Shown one piece after another: positions 10,500-17,495 of a DNA stretch of 64,000 nt. The notes beneath the pieces were generated by a model that made no database searches, had not been told where the DNA came from, and saw nothing but the letters and a program-made list of their open reading frames with translations. A program made the translations under genes and the position numbers. Within the stretch, counting starts at the first letter, position 1. Every line of letters begins with the position of its first letter. This DNA comes from JAKALD01 sp963817785 (lineage in GTDB: Bacteria; Pseudomonadota; Gammaproteobacteria; Burkholderiales; SG8-39). The stretch is taken from contig CAWFPL010000008.1 of the NCBI GenBank assembly GCA_963817785.1, forward strand, positions 1-64,000. Direction: 5' to 3'.

Positions 10500-10545
10500 T
10501 GGACTACCTTTCGGTGGATCATGGGAGTTGGCATGCCACGGTGCA

Positions 10546-10612
10546 GGGTTGCCCACGGCGTCGCTCGGTCGGCGCCTGCGACGAACCGACCGAGCGACGC
10601 GGTGGACAACCC
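10546..10612. repeat. Long hairpin (27-base arms) between aacS and the IS110 element
   Basis: Arms 10546-10572 and 10586-10612 are complementary at 25 of 27 positions, including a perfect 15-base core GCGTCGCTCGGTCGG, around a 13-base loop. It looks like a REP-type extragenic palindrome. IS110-family elements often insert into or beside such repeats, so it may be the insertion target, or it may belong to the element's left end. Confidence 0.6.
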
Positions 10613-10740
10613 GTGCTCAGCACGCCCGCGTGGGTGTGCGCACGGCTTGACGTGGCGCGCCGCACGCACCGATATTTCGTTCCGACTTCCGTGCCCCCGA
10701 AGCGACTGCCAGGTGCGCTGGCCGCTCGACGGCCCGCATG

Positions 10741-10885
10741 AGACCCGCAGCCTTCGGGGAGCCGGAAGACCCAGACGGGCTACAGGGTGTAGCGCCATGG
10801 TGTGCAGCCAAGAGCGCCGATCAGTGAGCGTCCCGCGTGGGCTTCCGGCACGGCGAGTCTTAGCGCAATTTGTAGGAGTCTGTCC
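10741..10885 (+). ncRNA. Candidate IS110 bridge RNA region (left non-coding end)
   Basis: IS110-group elements are known to express a structured bridge RNA from the non-coding left end, with internal loops matching donor and target DNA. Here the sequence upstream of the recombinase contains a perfect hairpin GCTACA-GGG-TGTAGC (10779-10793). Its ACAGGGTGT (10782-10790) is repeated exactly at the right junction (12099-12107). The boundaries are a guess. No transcript or fold has been computed. Confidence 0.3.
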
Positions 10886-12107
10886 ATGAGCACTTGCTAT
10901 GCCGGGCTGGACTGGGCCAGCCGAACCCATGCGGTGTGCGTCCTCGACGAACGCGGCACCGCACTCGAGCACTTCGAGGTGACGCATGACGCGGCCGGCT
11001 TGACCGAACTGAAGCGCCGCTTGAAGCACCACGGCTGTCCCCCGGTGGCCATCGAGCGGCCCTCGGGCCTGGTGGTCGATACGCTGCTCGAAGCCGGCTT
11101 CACGGTCGTGCCGATTCATCCCAACGCCGTCAAGGCCACGCGCCCGCGCTACCGCAGCCACGGGGCCAAGAGCGACGCCAGCGACGCCTATCTGCTCGCC
11201 GATTTGCTGCGCACCGATGGCCATCGCTTCAAGCCCCTGGCCGCCCAGAGCGACGAAGTGCGCGCGCTGCGCGCCCTCGTGCGCGGGCGCGACGACCTGG
11301 TGGCCACGCGCGTGGCCCTCGCCAACCAGCTGCGCAGCCTGCTCGAGTCGTTCTGGCCAGGCGCCGCCGAGATCTTCGCCGAGGTGGATTCGCCCATCGC
11401 GCTCGCCTTCGTCGAGCGCTACCCCACGCCCGAAGCCGCCGCGCGCCTGGGCCCCAAGCGCATCGCCGCCTTCTGCGCCCAGCACGCCTACAGCGGCCGG
11501 CGCAGCCCCGCAGAGCTGCTCGAGCGGCTGCACCACGCCCCCAGCGCCGCCTGCGCCGAGCTCGAGATCGAAGCCAAGGGCGAGCTCGCCCGCAGCCTCG
11601 CGCGCACGCTCGAGCGCCTCGTCGAACAAATCCGCCTGCTTACCAGCCGCATCGAGCACCACGTCGCCTCGCTCGAGGACGGGCGCCTGCTCATGAGCTT
11701 CCCGCGCGCCGGGCGCCTGTGCGCAGCGCAGCTCCTCGCCGAGCTGGGCAGCGTACGCGAGCGCTTCGCCAGCGACGAGCACCTGGCCGCCGAGGCCGGC
11801 GTGGCCCCCGTCACCTACCAATCGGGCAAATCCAAGGCCGTCACCTTCCGCTGGGCCTGCAACCACCGGCTGCGCGCTGCCCTGACCTGTCTGGCCGATA
11901 ACTCGCGCCACGCCAACGCCTGGGCCGCACATCTGTACGCCCAAGCCCGCGCCCGCGGCTGCGATCATCCCCACGCCGTGCGCATCCTCGCCCGAGCCTG
12001 GCTGCGCGTCCTCTGGCGCGCCTGGATCGATCGCAAACCCTACGATCCTACCCAACATCGAGCAGCCCAAACGCTGCTCAACGCAACCAAGGGTTGACAC
12101 AGGGTGT
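10782..12107 (+). mobile_element. IS110-family insertion sequence
   Basis: The element contains one recombinase gene with almost no sequence after its stop and a non-coding left part. A 9-base direct repeat ACAGGGTGT occurs at 10782-10790 and 12099-12107. IS110 elements lack terminal inverted repeats and leave at most a short core repeat. The right end near 12107 is well supported because the neighbouring thioesterase stop lies at 12109. The left end is uncertain and could reach about 10510. Confidence 0.65.
10886..12097 (+). CDS. IS110-family transposase (DEDD recombinase)
   Basis: A 403-residue recombinase. The N-terminal RuvC-like DEDD domain starts YAGLDWASRTHAVCVLDE (first Asp), followed by VAIERPSG (Glu) and KSDASDAYLLADLLR (the two Asp). 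The C-terminal transposase_20 domain shows FPRAGRLCAAQLLAELG and AGVAPVTYQSGKSKAVTFRWACNHRLRAAL, with the catalytic Ser likely in the GVAP-to-SGK region. ATG 10886 has TAGGAG 7 bases upstream, and an in-frame longer version is not conserved. The frame is intact, so the element may still be active. It is encoded opposite to both flanking genes. Confidence 0.93.
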   Translation: MSTCYAGLDWASRTHAVCVLDERGTALEHFEVTHDAAGLTELKRRLKHHGCPPVAIERPSGLVVDTLLEAGFTVVPIHPNAVKATRPRYRSHGAKSDASDAYLLADLLRTDGHRFKPLAAQSDEVRALRALVRGRDDLVATRVALANQLRSLLESFWPGAAEIFAEVDSPIALAFVERYPTPEAAARLGPKRIAAFCAQHAYSGRRSPAELLERLHHAPSAACAELEIEAKGELARSLARTLERLVEQIRLLTSRIEHHVASLEDGRLLMSFPRAGRLCAAQLLAELGSVRERFASDEHLAAEAGVAPVTYQSGKSKAVTFRWACNHRLRAALTCLADNSRHANAWAAHLYAQARARGCDHPHAVRILARAWLRVLWRAWIDRKPYDPTQHRAAQTLLNATKG

Positions 12108-12108
12108 C

Positions 12109-12534
12109 TCATGCCGCGGCCCCCGCGTGTTCCAGCTTCTCGCGAATGTGCTCCGGAATGCGCACCGGCTTCTGCCTCGCCATGTCGATGAACACCACGG
12201 TCGCCGCGCCGTCGGCGTAGGCCGTCGGATCGGCCCCCACGCGCAGCTCGTAGCTCGTGGCGACGCTCGAGCCGCCCAGGCGCCCCACGTACAGCCTGAC
12301 CTCGACGGTACCCGGGTAGGTGATCGGGCGCAGGTAGTTGCACTGCGCGTTGGCGATCACGATGCCGGTCGAGCCCCACGCCTCCTCCTCCGGCACCAGC
12401 GCGTCGAACCAGCCGATGCGCGCCTGCTCCATGTAGCGGAAATAGACCGTGTTGTTGACGTGCCCCATGGCATCCATGTCGCCCCAGCGGATGGGGATGC
12501 GCTCGACGTGCGCCAGCCTGCGTTGTTCGCTCAT
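12109..12534 (-). CDS. Acyl-CoA thioesterase, 4HBT/YbgC-like hotdog fold
   Basis: A 141-residue single-hotdog thioesterase. The family signature is WGDMDAMGHVNNTVYFRYMEQAR, with the catalytic Asp at about residues 19-21. It hydrolyses acyl-CoA esters, and substrate length cannot be told. ATG 12534 is divergent from the ETF-QO gene only 23 bases away, so their promoters must overlap each other or the coding regions. The stop at 12109 abuts the IS110 right end. Confidence 0.88.
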   Translation of the reverse strand: MSEQRRLAHVERIPIRWGDMDAMGHVNNTVYFRYMEQARIGWFDALVPEEEAWGSTGIVIANAQCNYLRPITYPGTVEVRLYVGRLGGSSVATSYELRVGADPTAYADGAATVVFIDMARQKPVRIPEHIREKLEHAGAAA

Positions 12535-12550
12535 AAGGCGAGATTATAAT
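12523..12550 (+). promoter_or_regulatory. Promoter of the ETF-QO gene, probably giving a leaderless mRNA
   Basis: A perfect TATAAT (12545-12550) ends 7 bases before ATG 12558, with a partial -35 TTGTTC (12523-12528) at 16-base spacing. Transcription would start at or next to the initiation codon. No Shine-Dalgarno is present. Confidence 0.55.
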
Positions 12551-12557
12551 TGCCCGC

Positions 12558-14207
12558 ATGGAACGCGAATCGATGCAGTACGACGTCGTGATCGTCGGCG
12601 GCGGCCCGGCGGGCCTCGCCGCGGCGATCCGCCTGAAGCAGCTCGCCGCCGCGAAAGGCGCCGAGCTCGGCGTGTGCGTGCTGGAGAAGGGCTCGGAGAT
12701 CGGCGCGCACATCCTCTCGGGCGCGGTGATGGATCCGCGCGCCCTCGGCGAGCTGTTCCCCGACTGGAAGGAGCGCGGCGCGCCGCTCAACGCTCCGGTG
12801 AGCGAGGACCGGTTTCTGTTCCTGACCGAGACCTCGGCGTACCGCACGCCGAACTGGATGCTCCCCGGCTGCTTCAAGAACCACGGCAATTACGTCGTCA
12901 GCCTGGGCAGCGTGTGCCGCTGGCTCGCGCAGCAGGCCGAAGCGCTGGGGGTGGAGATCTTTCCCGGCTTCGCCGCGGCCGAGGTGCTGTACGACGGGAG
13001 CGGCCGCGTGACGGGCGTCGCCACCGGCGACCTGGGCGTGAACCGCAAGGGCGAGCGCACCGCCGCCTACCAGCCCGGCATGGAGCTGCACGGCAAGTAC
13101 ACCTTCTTTGCCGAAGGCTGCCGCGGCCACCTCGGCAAGGAGCTGGAAGCGAGGTTCGGGCTGCGCCTGGGAGGGATCGATCCGCAGGTCTACGGCATCG
13201 GCCTGAAGGAGCTGTGGGACGTGACGCCCGAGCGGCACCAGGCCGGGCTGGTGATCCACACCGCCGGCTGGCCGCTCGAGCGCGACACCTACGGCGGCTC
13301 GTTCCTGTACCACCTGGAGAACAACCAGGTCGCGGTCGGTTTCGTGGTCGGGCTCGCCTACGCCAATCCCTACCTCAGCCCCTACGAGGAATTCCAGCGC
13401 TACAAGACCCACCCGGCGATCCGCGGCTTCCTCGAGGGCGGCAAGCGCATCGCCTACGGCGCACGCGCTCTCGCGGCCGGCGGCCTGCAGTCGCTGCCCA
13501 AGCTGGTGTTCCCCGGCGGCTGCCTGGTGGGCGACGACGCCGGCTTTCTCAACGCCTCGCGCATCAAGGGCAGCCACGCCGCGATCAAGTCCGGGATGCT
13601 CGCCGCGGAAGCATCGTTCGAGGCCCTCGGCGCCGGCCGCGCGCACGACGAGCTCGCCGCCTACCCCGAGGCGTTCCGCCGCTCGTGGCTGTTCGACGAG
13701 CTGTATCGCGCGCGCAACTTCAAGCCCTGGATGGCGAAGGGCCTCTACACCGGCTCGGTGATGGTCGGCATCGACCAGATCGTGTTCGGCGGCAAGGCGC
13801 CCTGGACCCTGCGCCACGCGCACGCCGACCACGAGACGCTGAAGAAAAAGGACCAGGCCGCCCCGATCAGCTATCCCAAGCCCGACGGCGTGCTCAGCTT
13901 CGACCGGCTCACCTCGGTGTCGTTCTCCAACACCAACCACAACGAGGACCAGCCAGTGCACCTCACCCTCCGGGACCCGGGCGTGCCGGTGACGGTGAAC
14001 CTGGAGCTCTACGACGCGCCCGAGCAGCGCTACTGCCCGGCCGGGGTGTACGAGATCGTGCGCGACGAGGGCGGCGCGAACCCGCGCCTGCAGATCAACG
14101 CCCAGAACTGCGTGCACTGCAAGACCTGCGACATCAAGGACCCGACCCAGAACATCGTGTGGGTGACGCCCGAAGGCGGCGGCGGGCCGAATTATCCGAA
14201 CATGTAA
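12558..14207 (+). CDS. Electron transfer flavoprotein-ubiquinone oxidoreductase
   Basis: A 549-residue membrane-associated FAD/4Fe-4S protein that passes electrons from reduced ETF to ubiquinone. The FAD-binding VVIVGGGPAGLAAAIRLK lies at the N-terminus, followed by LEKGSEIGAHILSGAV. The C-terminal cluster cysteines are RYCPAG plus CVHCKTCDIKDP. The length fits the family. Start ATG 12558 is used, though the next ATG (12573) is possible. It should be the partner of the etfAB genes and the acyl-CoA dehydrogenases elsewhere in the window. Confidence 0.95.
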   Translation: MERESMQYDVVIVGGGPAGLAAAIRLKQLAAAKGAELGVCVLEKGSEIGAHILSGAVMDPRALGELFPDWKERGAPLNAPVSEDRFLFLTETSAYRTPNWMLPGCFKNHGNYVVSLGSVCRWLAQQAEALGVEIFPGFAAAEVLYDGSGRVTGVATGDLGVNRKGERTAAYQPGMELHGKYTFFAEGCRGHLGKELEARFGLRLGGIDPQVYGIGLKELWDVTPERHQAGLVIHTAGWPLERDTYGGSFLYHLENNQVAVGFVVGLAYANPYLSPYEEFQRYKTHPAIRGFLEGGKRIAYGARALAAGGLQSLPKLVFPGGCLVGDDAGFLNASRIKGSHAAIKSGMLAAEASFEALGAGRAHDELAAYPEAFRRSWLFDELYRARNFKPWMAKGLYTGSVMVGIDQIVFGGKAPWTLRHAHADHETLKKKDQAAPISYPKPDGVLSFDRLTSVSFSNTNHNEDQPVHLTLRDPGVPVTVNLELYDAPEQRYCPAGVYEIVRDEGGANPRLQINAQNCVHCKTCDIKDPTQNIVWVTPEGGGGPNYPNM

Positions 14208-14227
14208 CTCGAACCCTGGGACTGGAA

Positions 14228-14707
14228 ATGAACTTCAAGACCGCCGACCTGTACGACGCCCACACCGACGAGGTGCACGTCGTCGAGCCGCTGCTGCGGC
14301 ACTACGGCGGCGCGAAACGCTTCAGCGGCCCGATCGCGACCCTCAAGGCGTACGAGGACAACCTGGTGCTGCACGAGCAGCTCAAGGAGCCCGGCGCCGG
14401 GCGGGTGATCGTGATCGACGGCGGCGGCAGCTTGCGCACGGCGATCATCGGCGACGTGCTCGCGCAGCGCGCGAAGGACATGGGCTACGCCGGCTGCGTG
14501 GTGAACGGCTGCATGCGCGACGTCGTGGAGTGCGCGGGCATCGACTTCGGGCTGATGGCGCTCGCCTCCAACCCCACCCGCCCGAAGAAGAAGGGCTTCG
14601 GCGAGCGCGGCTTGCCGGTCGCCTTCGGCGGGGTCAAGTTCACGCCGGGCGAATGGCTGTACGCCGACGAGGACGGCATCCTGGTCTGCGGGAGGAAGCT
14701 GCTATGA
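14228..14707 (+). CDS. rraA: RraA-family regulator of RNase E activity
   Basis: A 159-residue RraA-like protein with the family core VIVIDGGGSLRTAIIGDVLAQRAKDMGY, then GCMRDVVE and GVKFTPGEWLYADEDGILV. In Escherichia coli RraA binds RNase E and inhibits mRNA decay. Some homologues instead have 4-hydroxy-4-methyl-2-oxoglutarate aldolase activity, which uses the same Arg-Asp motif. The length and absence of aldolase pathway neighbours favour the RraA group. It overlaps the next gene by ATGA. Confidence 0.88.
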   Translation: MNFKTADLYDAHTDEVHVVEPLLRHYGGAKRFSGPIATLKAYEDNLVLHEQLKEPGAGRVIVIDGGGSLRTAIIGDVLAQRAKDMGYAGCVVNGCMRDVVECAGIDFGLMALASNPTRPKKKGFGERGLPVAFGGVKFTPGEWLYADEDGILVCGRKLL

Positions 14708-15018
14708 CCGCGGAAGCGAAGCGCTACGCCAGTTTCTCCGACTTCTACTCCTTCTACCTCTCGGAGCACGCCAACCGCACCTGCCGGCGCCTGCACTTCA
14801 CCGGCACCAGCCTCGGGCTGGCGTGCCTCGCGCTCGCGATGACGACGCAGAATGCGTGGTGGATCCTCGCCGGCCTGGTGCTCGGCTACGCCTTCGCCTG
14901 GGTCGGGCACTACTTCTTCGAGAAGAACCGCCCCGCCACCTTCACCTACCCCTTCTACAGCTTCCTGGGCGACTGGGTGATGTGGAAGGACATCCTCGCG
15001 GGCAAGATCAAGCTCTGA
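14704..15018 (+). CDS. DUF962/Mpo1-like membrane protein
   Basis: A 104-residue member of the Mpo1 (YGL010w) family. It shows LSEHANRTCRRLHFTGT, two hydrophobic segments (about 35-72), then GHYFFEKNRPATFTYPFYSFLGDWVMW. In yeast, Mpo1 is an Fe(II) dioxygenase of 2-hydroxy fatty acids, and the conserved histidines are present here. The ATG overlaps the rraA stop, indicating translational coupling. Its function in bacteria is not established. Confidence 0.8.
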   Translation: MTAEAKRYASFSDFYSFYLSEHANRTCRRLHFTGTSLGLACLALAMTTQNAWWILAGLVLGYAFAWVGHYFFEKNRPATFTYPFYSFLGDWVMWKDILAGKIKL

Positions 15019-15025
15019 TCCGGCC

Positions 15026-15559
15026 GTGAGCGACAGCGAGGTCCCGCAGGATCTCACCGAGTCGTTCCAGCCGATCATCGGCCAGGCGGTCACCATCCGG
15101 CCGCTGCGGCGCGAGGACCTCGACATCGAGAGCGCGTTCGTGCGCGGGCTGTCCGCCGAGACGCGCTACAACCGGCTGCTCGGCGGGATGATCGCCCTCA
15201 CCCCCGAGTACTTCGCGCGCCTGACCACCGTCGACTACCGCAGCGAGATGGCGCTCGCCGCCACGGTGATGCTGGAGGGCGAGGAAACGCTGATCGGCGT
15301 GGCGCGCTACGCGCGCGAGACCGACGAGTACACCTGCGAGTTCGCCCTGGTGATCGCCGACGCCTGGCAGGGCATCGGCATCGGGCGCCGGATGCTTGCG
15401 AAGCTGATCGCGGTCGCGCGCCGCCGCGGGCTCAAACGGATGGTTGGCGACGTGCTCTCGAGCAACCGGCCGATGCAGGAGCTGGTCAAGAAGCTCGGCT
15501 TCCGGCTGCAGCTGCACCCGCAGGACGCGACCGTGATGCGGTCGACGCTGGAGCTGTAA
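15026..15559 (+). CDS. GNAT-family N-acetyltransferase
   Basis: A 177-residue acetyltransferase. The acetyl-CoA-binding motif A is seen as ALVIADAWQGIGIGRRMLAKLIAVARRRGLKRMVGDVL, and the C-terminal NRPMQELVKKLGF segment is typical of the domain. This form resembles the GNAT module found fused to NDP-forming acyl-CoA ligases (Pat-like), but it stands alone here. GTG 15026 starts 7 bases after the DUF962 stop. The acceptor substrate is unknown. Confidence 0.82.
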   Translation: MSDSEVPQDLTESFQPIIGQAVTIRPLRREDLDIESAFVRGLSAETRYNRLLGGMIALTPEYFARLTTVDYRSEMALAATVMLEGEETLIGVARYARETDEYTCEFALVIADAWQGIGIGRRMLAKLIAVARRRGLKRMVGDVLSSNRPMQELVKKLGFRLQLHPQDATVMRSTLEL

Positions 15560-15580
15560 CGCCCAGCCCCGTCCGGATGC

Positions 15581-16006
15581 TCACGCCGCCTGCGGCATGC
15601 TGTGCCACCAGATCCGGCAGCGCTTGCACAAGCCGCCCTCGAGCTCCGCCTGCAGCACGCCGTCGAGGACCATCCGCGGCAGCGGATCGCCAGGCTTCCG
15701 GGCCACCAGGTTCGTGCCGGTGGACTTGGCCCAGATCCGGAACAGCTCTTCGGAGGCCACCTGGTACGTGACGTGCCAGTGCGCGATGCCGCCCTCGGGA
15801 GTGGATGCGAGCACCTGGTAGGCGACGCGCACGTCCTCCTGGAGCTGCACGCGACGCCAATACTCGGCCAGCTGCGCATGGCCGCGCTGAACCGCGAACG
15901 GCGTGTTGTGGTACTCGCCATCGGCGACGAAGAGCGCGCAGAACATGGCAGGGTCGCGGCGCTCCCACGCTTCCTTGTAGGCTTGCATGAACTCATCGAT
16001 GTTCAT
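15581..16006 (-). CDS. NTF2-like / SnoaL-like protein
   Basis: A 141-residue cone-shaped-fold protein. The N-terminus FMQAYKEAWERRDPAMFCALFVADGEYHNTPF and the central GHAQLAEYWRRV are typical of SnoaL/DUF4440-like domains. GAGAGGAGCGCT precedes the ATG. A C-terminal CKRCRIWWHSMP is unusual, with two cysteines that could bind a metal. The family includes isomerases and binding proteins, so no function is assigned. Confidence 0.7.
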   Translation of the reverse strand: MNIDEFMQAYKEAWERRDPAMFCALFVADGEYHNTPFAVQRGHAQLAEYWRRVQLQEDVRVAYQVLASTPEGGIAHWHVTYQVASEELFRIWAKSTGTNLVARKPGDPLPRMVLDGVLQAELEGGLCKRCRIWWHSMPQAA

Positions 16007-16110
16007 AGCGCTCCTCTCGCGGGGGAAAACCGTTCATACCTATACACTCCTACCTTCGTTCGTCACCGCCGCAGCCGTTGCGATCCCCCGGGGAAATCGC
16101 TATGTGCGCG

Positions 16111-16389
16111 TCAATCGGCGCGCGACGCCTTATCGCGCGTCCGGGTCGAACGCGTTGCTGGACGCCGTGGGCGCCTGCTCTTGAGCACCGACCGCAGCGC
16201 TTTGTTAACGGCGGCCGAGTCGGGGAATGCCTTCGCGATGTCTCGGTCGAGAACCACGACGTTCGAGCCTTCCTTCAAGAGGCGTTTGTAGTACTTCCCT
16301 CGTACGGCCTTCGAGTAATCGAAATCGTATTCGGCTCGCATTTGAGCCACCTCGTTGGTGCGTTTAGCTTTCATGTCGTTTGCGCTCAT
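16111..16389 (-). CDS. Antitoxin partner of BrnT-like toxin
   Basis: A 92-residue protein with the motif DYSKAVRGKYYKRLLKEGSNVVVLDRDIAKAFPDSAAVNKALRSVL. This matches small antitoxins that pair with BrnT-type toxins. Its last 25 residues are strongly basic and low-complexity (RRPRRPATRSTRTRDK), perhaps for DNA contact. It overlaps the toxin gene by 26 bases and is the second gene of the pair. ATG 16389 is used; a second ATG six codons on is also possible. Confidence 0.75.
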   Translation of the reverse strand: MSANDMKAKRTNEVAQMRAEYDFDYSKAVRGKYYKRLLKEGSNVVVLDRDIAKAFPDSAAVNKALRSVLKSRRPRRPATRSTRTRDKASRAD

Positions 16390-16633
16390 GCGCCGTAGCT
16401 AGTCGTGCACTAATGATGCGGATTGTCTCACCTTGTTCGGTGTAGACAACCACCAACAATCTCTCTTGGGAGGCATGACCGATAGTGATCAATCGCGCCT
16501 CGGTGCGCGACGAGTCTGGGTCAGAAAAGGTCGCCGAGAAGGGGTCGTAGAAGACGCTCACGGCCTCATCAAATGTAACTCTATGCTTCCTGCGATTCCT
16601 CTCCGCCTTTGCACGGTCCCATTCGAAATGCAC
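16364..16633 (-). CDS. brnT: BrnT-family toxin
   Basis: An 89-residue RelE-like ribonuclease toxin. It has the BrnT hallmark start FEWDRAKAERNRRKHRVTFDEAVSVFYDP and the C-terminal IRIISARLATAHERKRHE. BrnT blocks translation by cleaving RNA and is neutralised by its partner encoded just downstream. The start is GTG 16633. An attC-like structure lies immediately upstream (16663-16752), so the pair might travel as a cassette. Confidence 0.88.
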   Translation of the reverse strand: MHFEWDRAKAERNRRKHRVTFDEAVSVFYDPFSATFSDPDSSRTEARLITIGHASQERLLVVVYTEQGETIRIISARLATAHERKRHES

Positions 16634-16662
16634 TGAAGGCTACCCGCGCTCGCAAATGACGG

Positions 16663-16752
16663 CGTCAACGTCCGCAGCCACCGGCGCGCGCAGCGGGGCC
16701 TTCGAGAAGCGCAACGCTTGCGCGCACGGCCGGGTGGGCTGCGCTGTTAGGC
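16663..16752 (-). repeat. attC-like folded repeat downstream of a small ORF
   Basis: On the minus strand the core GCCTAAC (16752-16746) contains the stop codon of the preceding ORF, as in integron cassettes. The 90-base stretch then folds as an imperfect stem (GCAGCC...GGCTGC, CACC...GGTG, GCGCGC pairs) and ends with a GTT-type core (GTTGACG, 16669-16663). The second core deviates from GTTRRRY and no integron integrase is in the window. The identity is therefore tentative. Confidence 0.35.
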
Positions 16753-17285
16753 GTCATGCGAGCGAATGCTCGGGACTCGAGGCCACGTTGGGCGATTGAC
16801 TTTCACCCAGTTCTTGAGCCTCCGTCGCGCAGAATCGCCGACGGTATCGATTTTGAGGGCATCGCAGATCGCTTTCCACGTGGTAAGCCCCTTCCTTGTC
16901 TTCAGTTCAGGTACACCTGCTACCCATTCGCTTGGGCTCGGAGATGGTGTCTTCTTACCCTTCTCACGAGACGCTGCTAGCGCTTCGGCATGAAGATCGT
17001 CCAACGTATCGTGCTTTGCATCCTTCGATGCAGGCCCGTTCTGTAGAGCACGTCGCAACGCTGCGCTAAAGGAAAGATTCTCGAACGGCCTTGGCTTGGA
17101 GTGATATGGGCTTCGTCGTTGTCGCTAACGAAAATGTCACTAACCTTGAGCAGTAGGCTGTCGTCGGGCAGATGCACCTTGAATGACTGGGCAAGAAGAT
17201 CGAAGTCATGTTTCTGCTCAATCTTGCTGCCGGCAAAGTGCTCTGACAGATAGGCCTCGATACACGAGTGTTTCGCGTTGTTCAT
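16747..17285 (-). CDS. Hypothetical protein, frameshifted
   Basis: Two reading frames join into one protein of about 179 residues. Residues 1-51 come from the frame starting ATG 17285 (MNNAKHSCIEAYLSEHFAG). The rest is in the next frame (PFENLSFSAALRRALQNGPASKD... to the stop at 16747). The switch is near 17085-17095 and needs one missing base (539 bases instead of 540). The C-terminal half contains KGLTTWKAICDALKIDTVGDSARRRLKNWV, which could be a helical DNA-binding or adaptor region. The function is not recognised. Its start overlaps the stop of the small membrane gene (ATGA). Confidence 0.55.
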
Positions 17286-17491
17286 GCCTTTCCTTTTCTG
17301 CCATTACGGAAACCTTGCCAAATCCAGACGATCGCGACAATTACGGCGATCGGCGCAACTCCCAACACCAAAAAGTCTGTCCAACCCCCATAGGGGAAAT
17401 AATACTTCCATGGCTAAGTCGCGAACGTGATGAAAACTAACCACGCTACGGCAATCACTATGGAAAGCCGTTTCTTGCCAGTGAGCGTCAT
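17282..17491 (-). pseudogene. Small two-TM membrane protein interrupted by an amber codon
   Basis: A 70-codon frame begins MTLTGKKRLSIVIAVAWLVF, with one hydrophobic segment. It has an in-frame TAG at codon 26 (17416-17414) and continues PWKYYFPYGGWTDFLVLGVAP into a second hydrophobic segment (LGVAPIAVIVAIVWIWQGF) and a basic tail. It is too short to be picked up by length filters. Both halves look like one two-helix protein, so the TAG is a nonsense mutation, a base-call error, or less likely a readthrough site. It starts 4 bases after the acyl-CoA dehydrogenase stop and overlaps the next gene by ATGA. Confidence 0.55.
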
Positions 17492-17495
17492 GCCC

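Noticed and set aside
10496..12889. A 797-residue frame across the IS110 and thioesterase genes
   Set aside because: It is antisense to the recombinase and is composed of low-complexity residues, with no recognisable domain.
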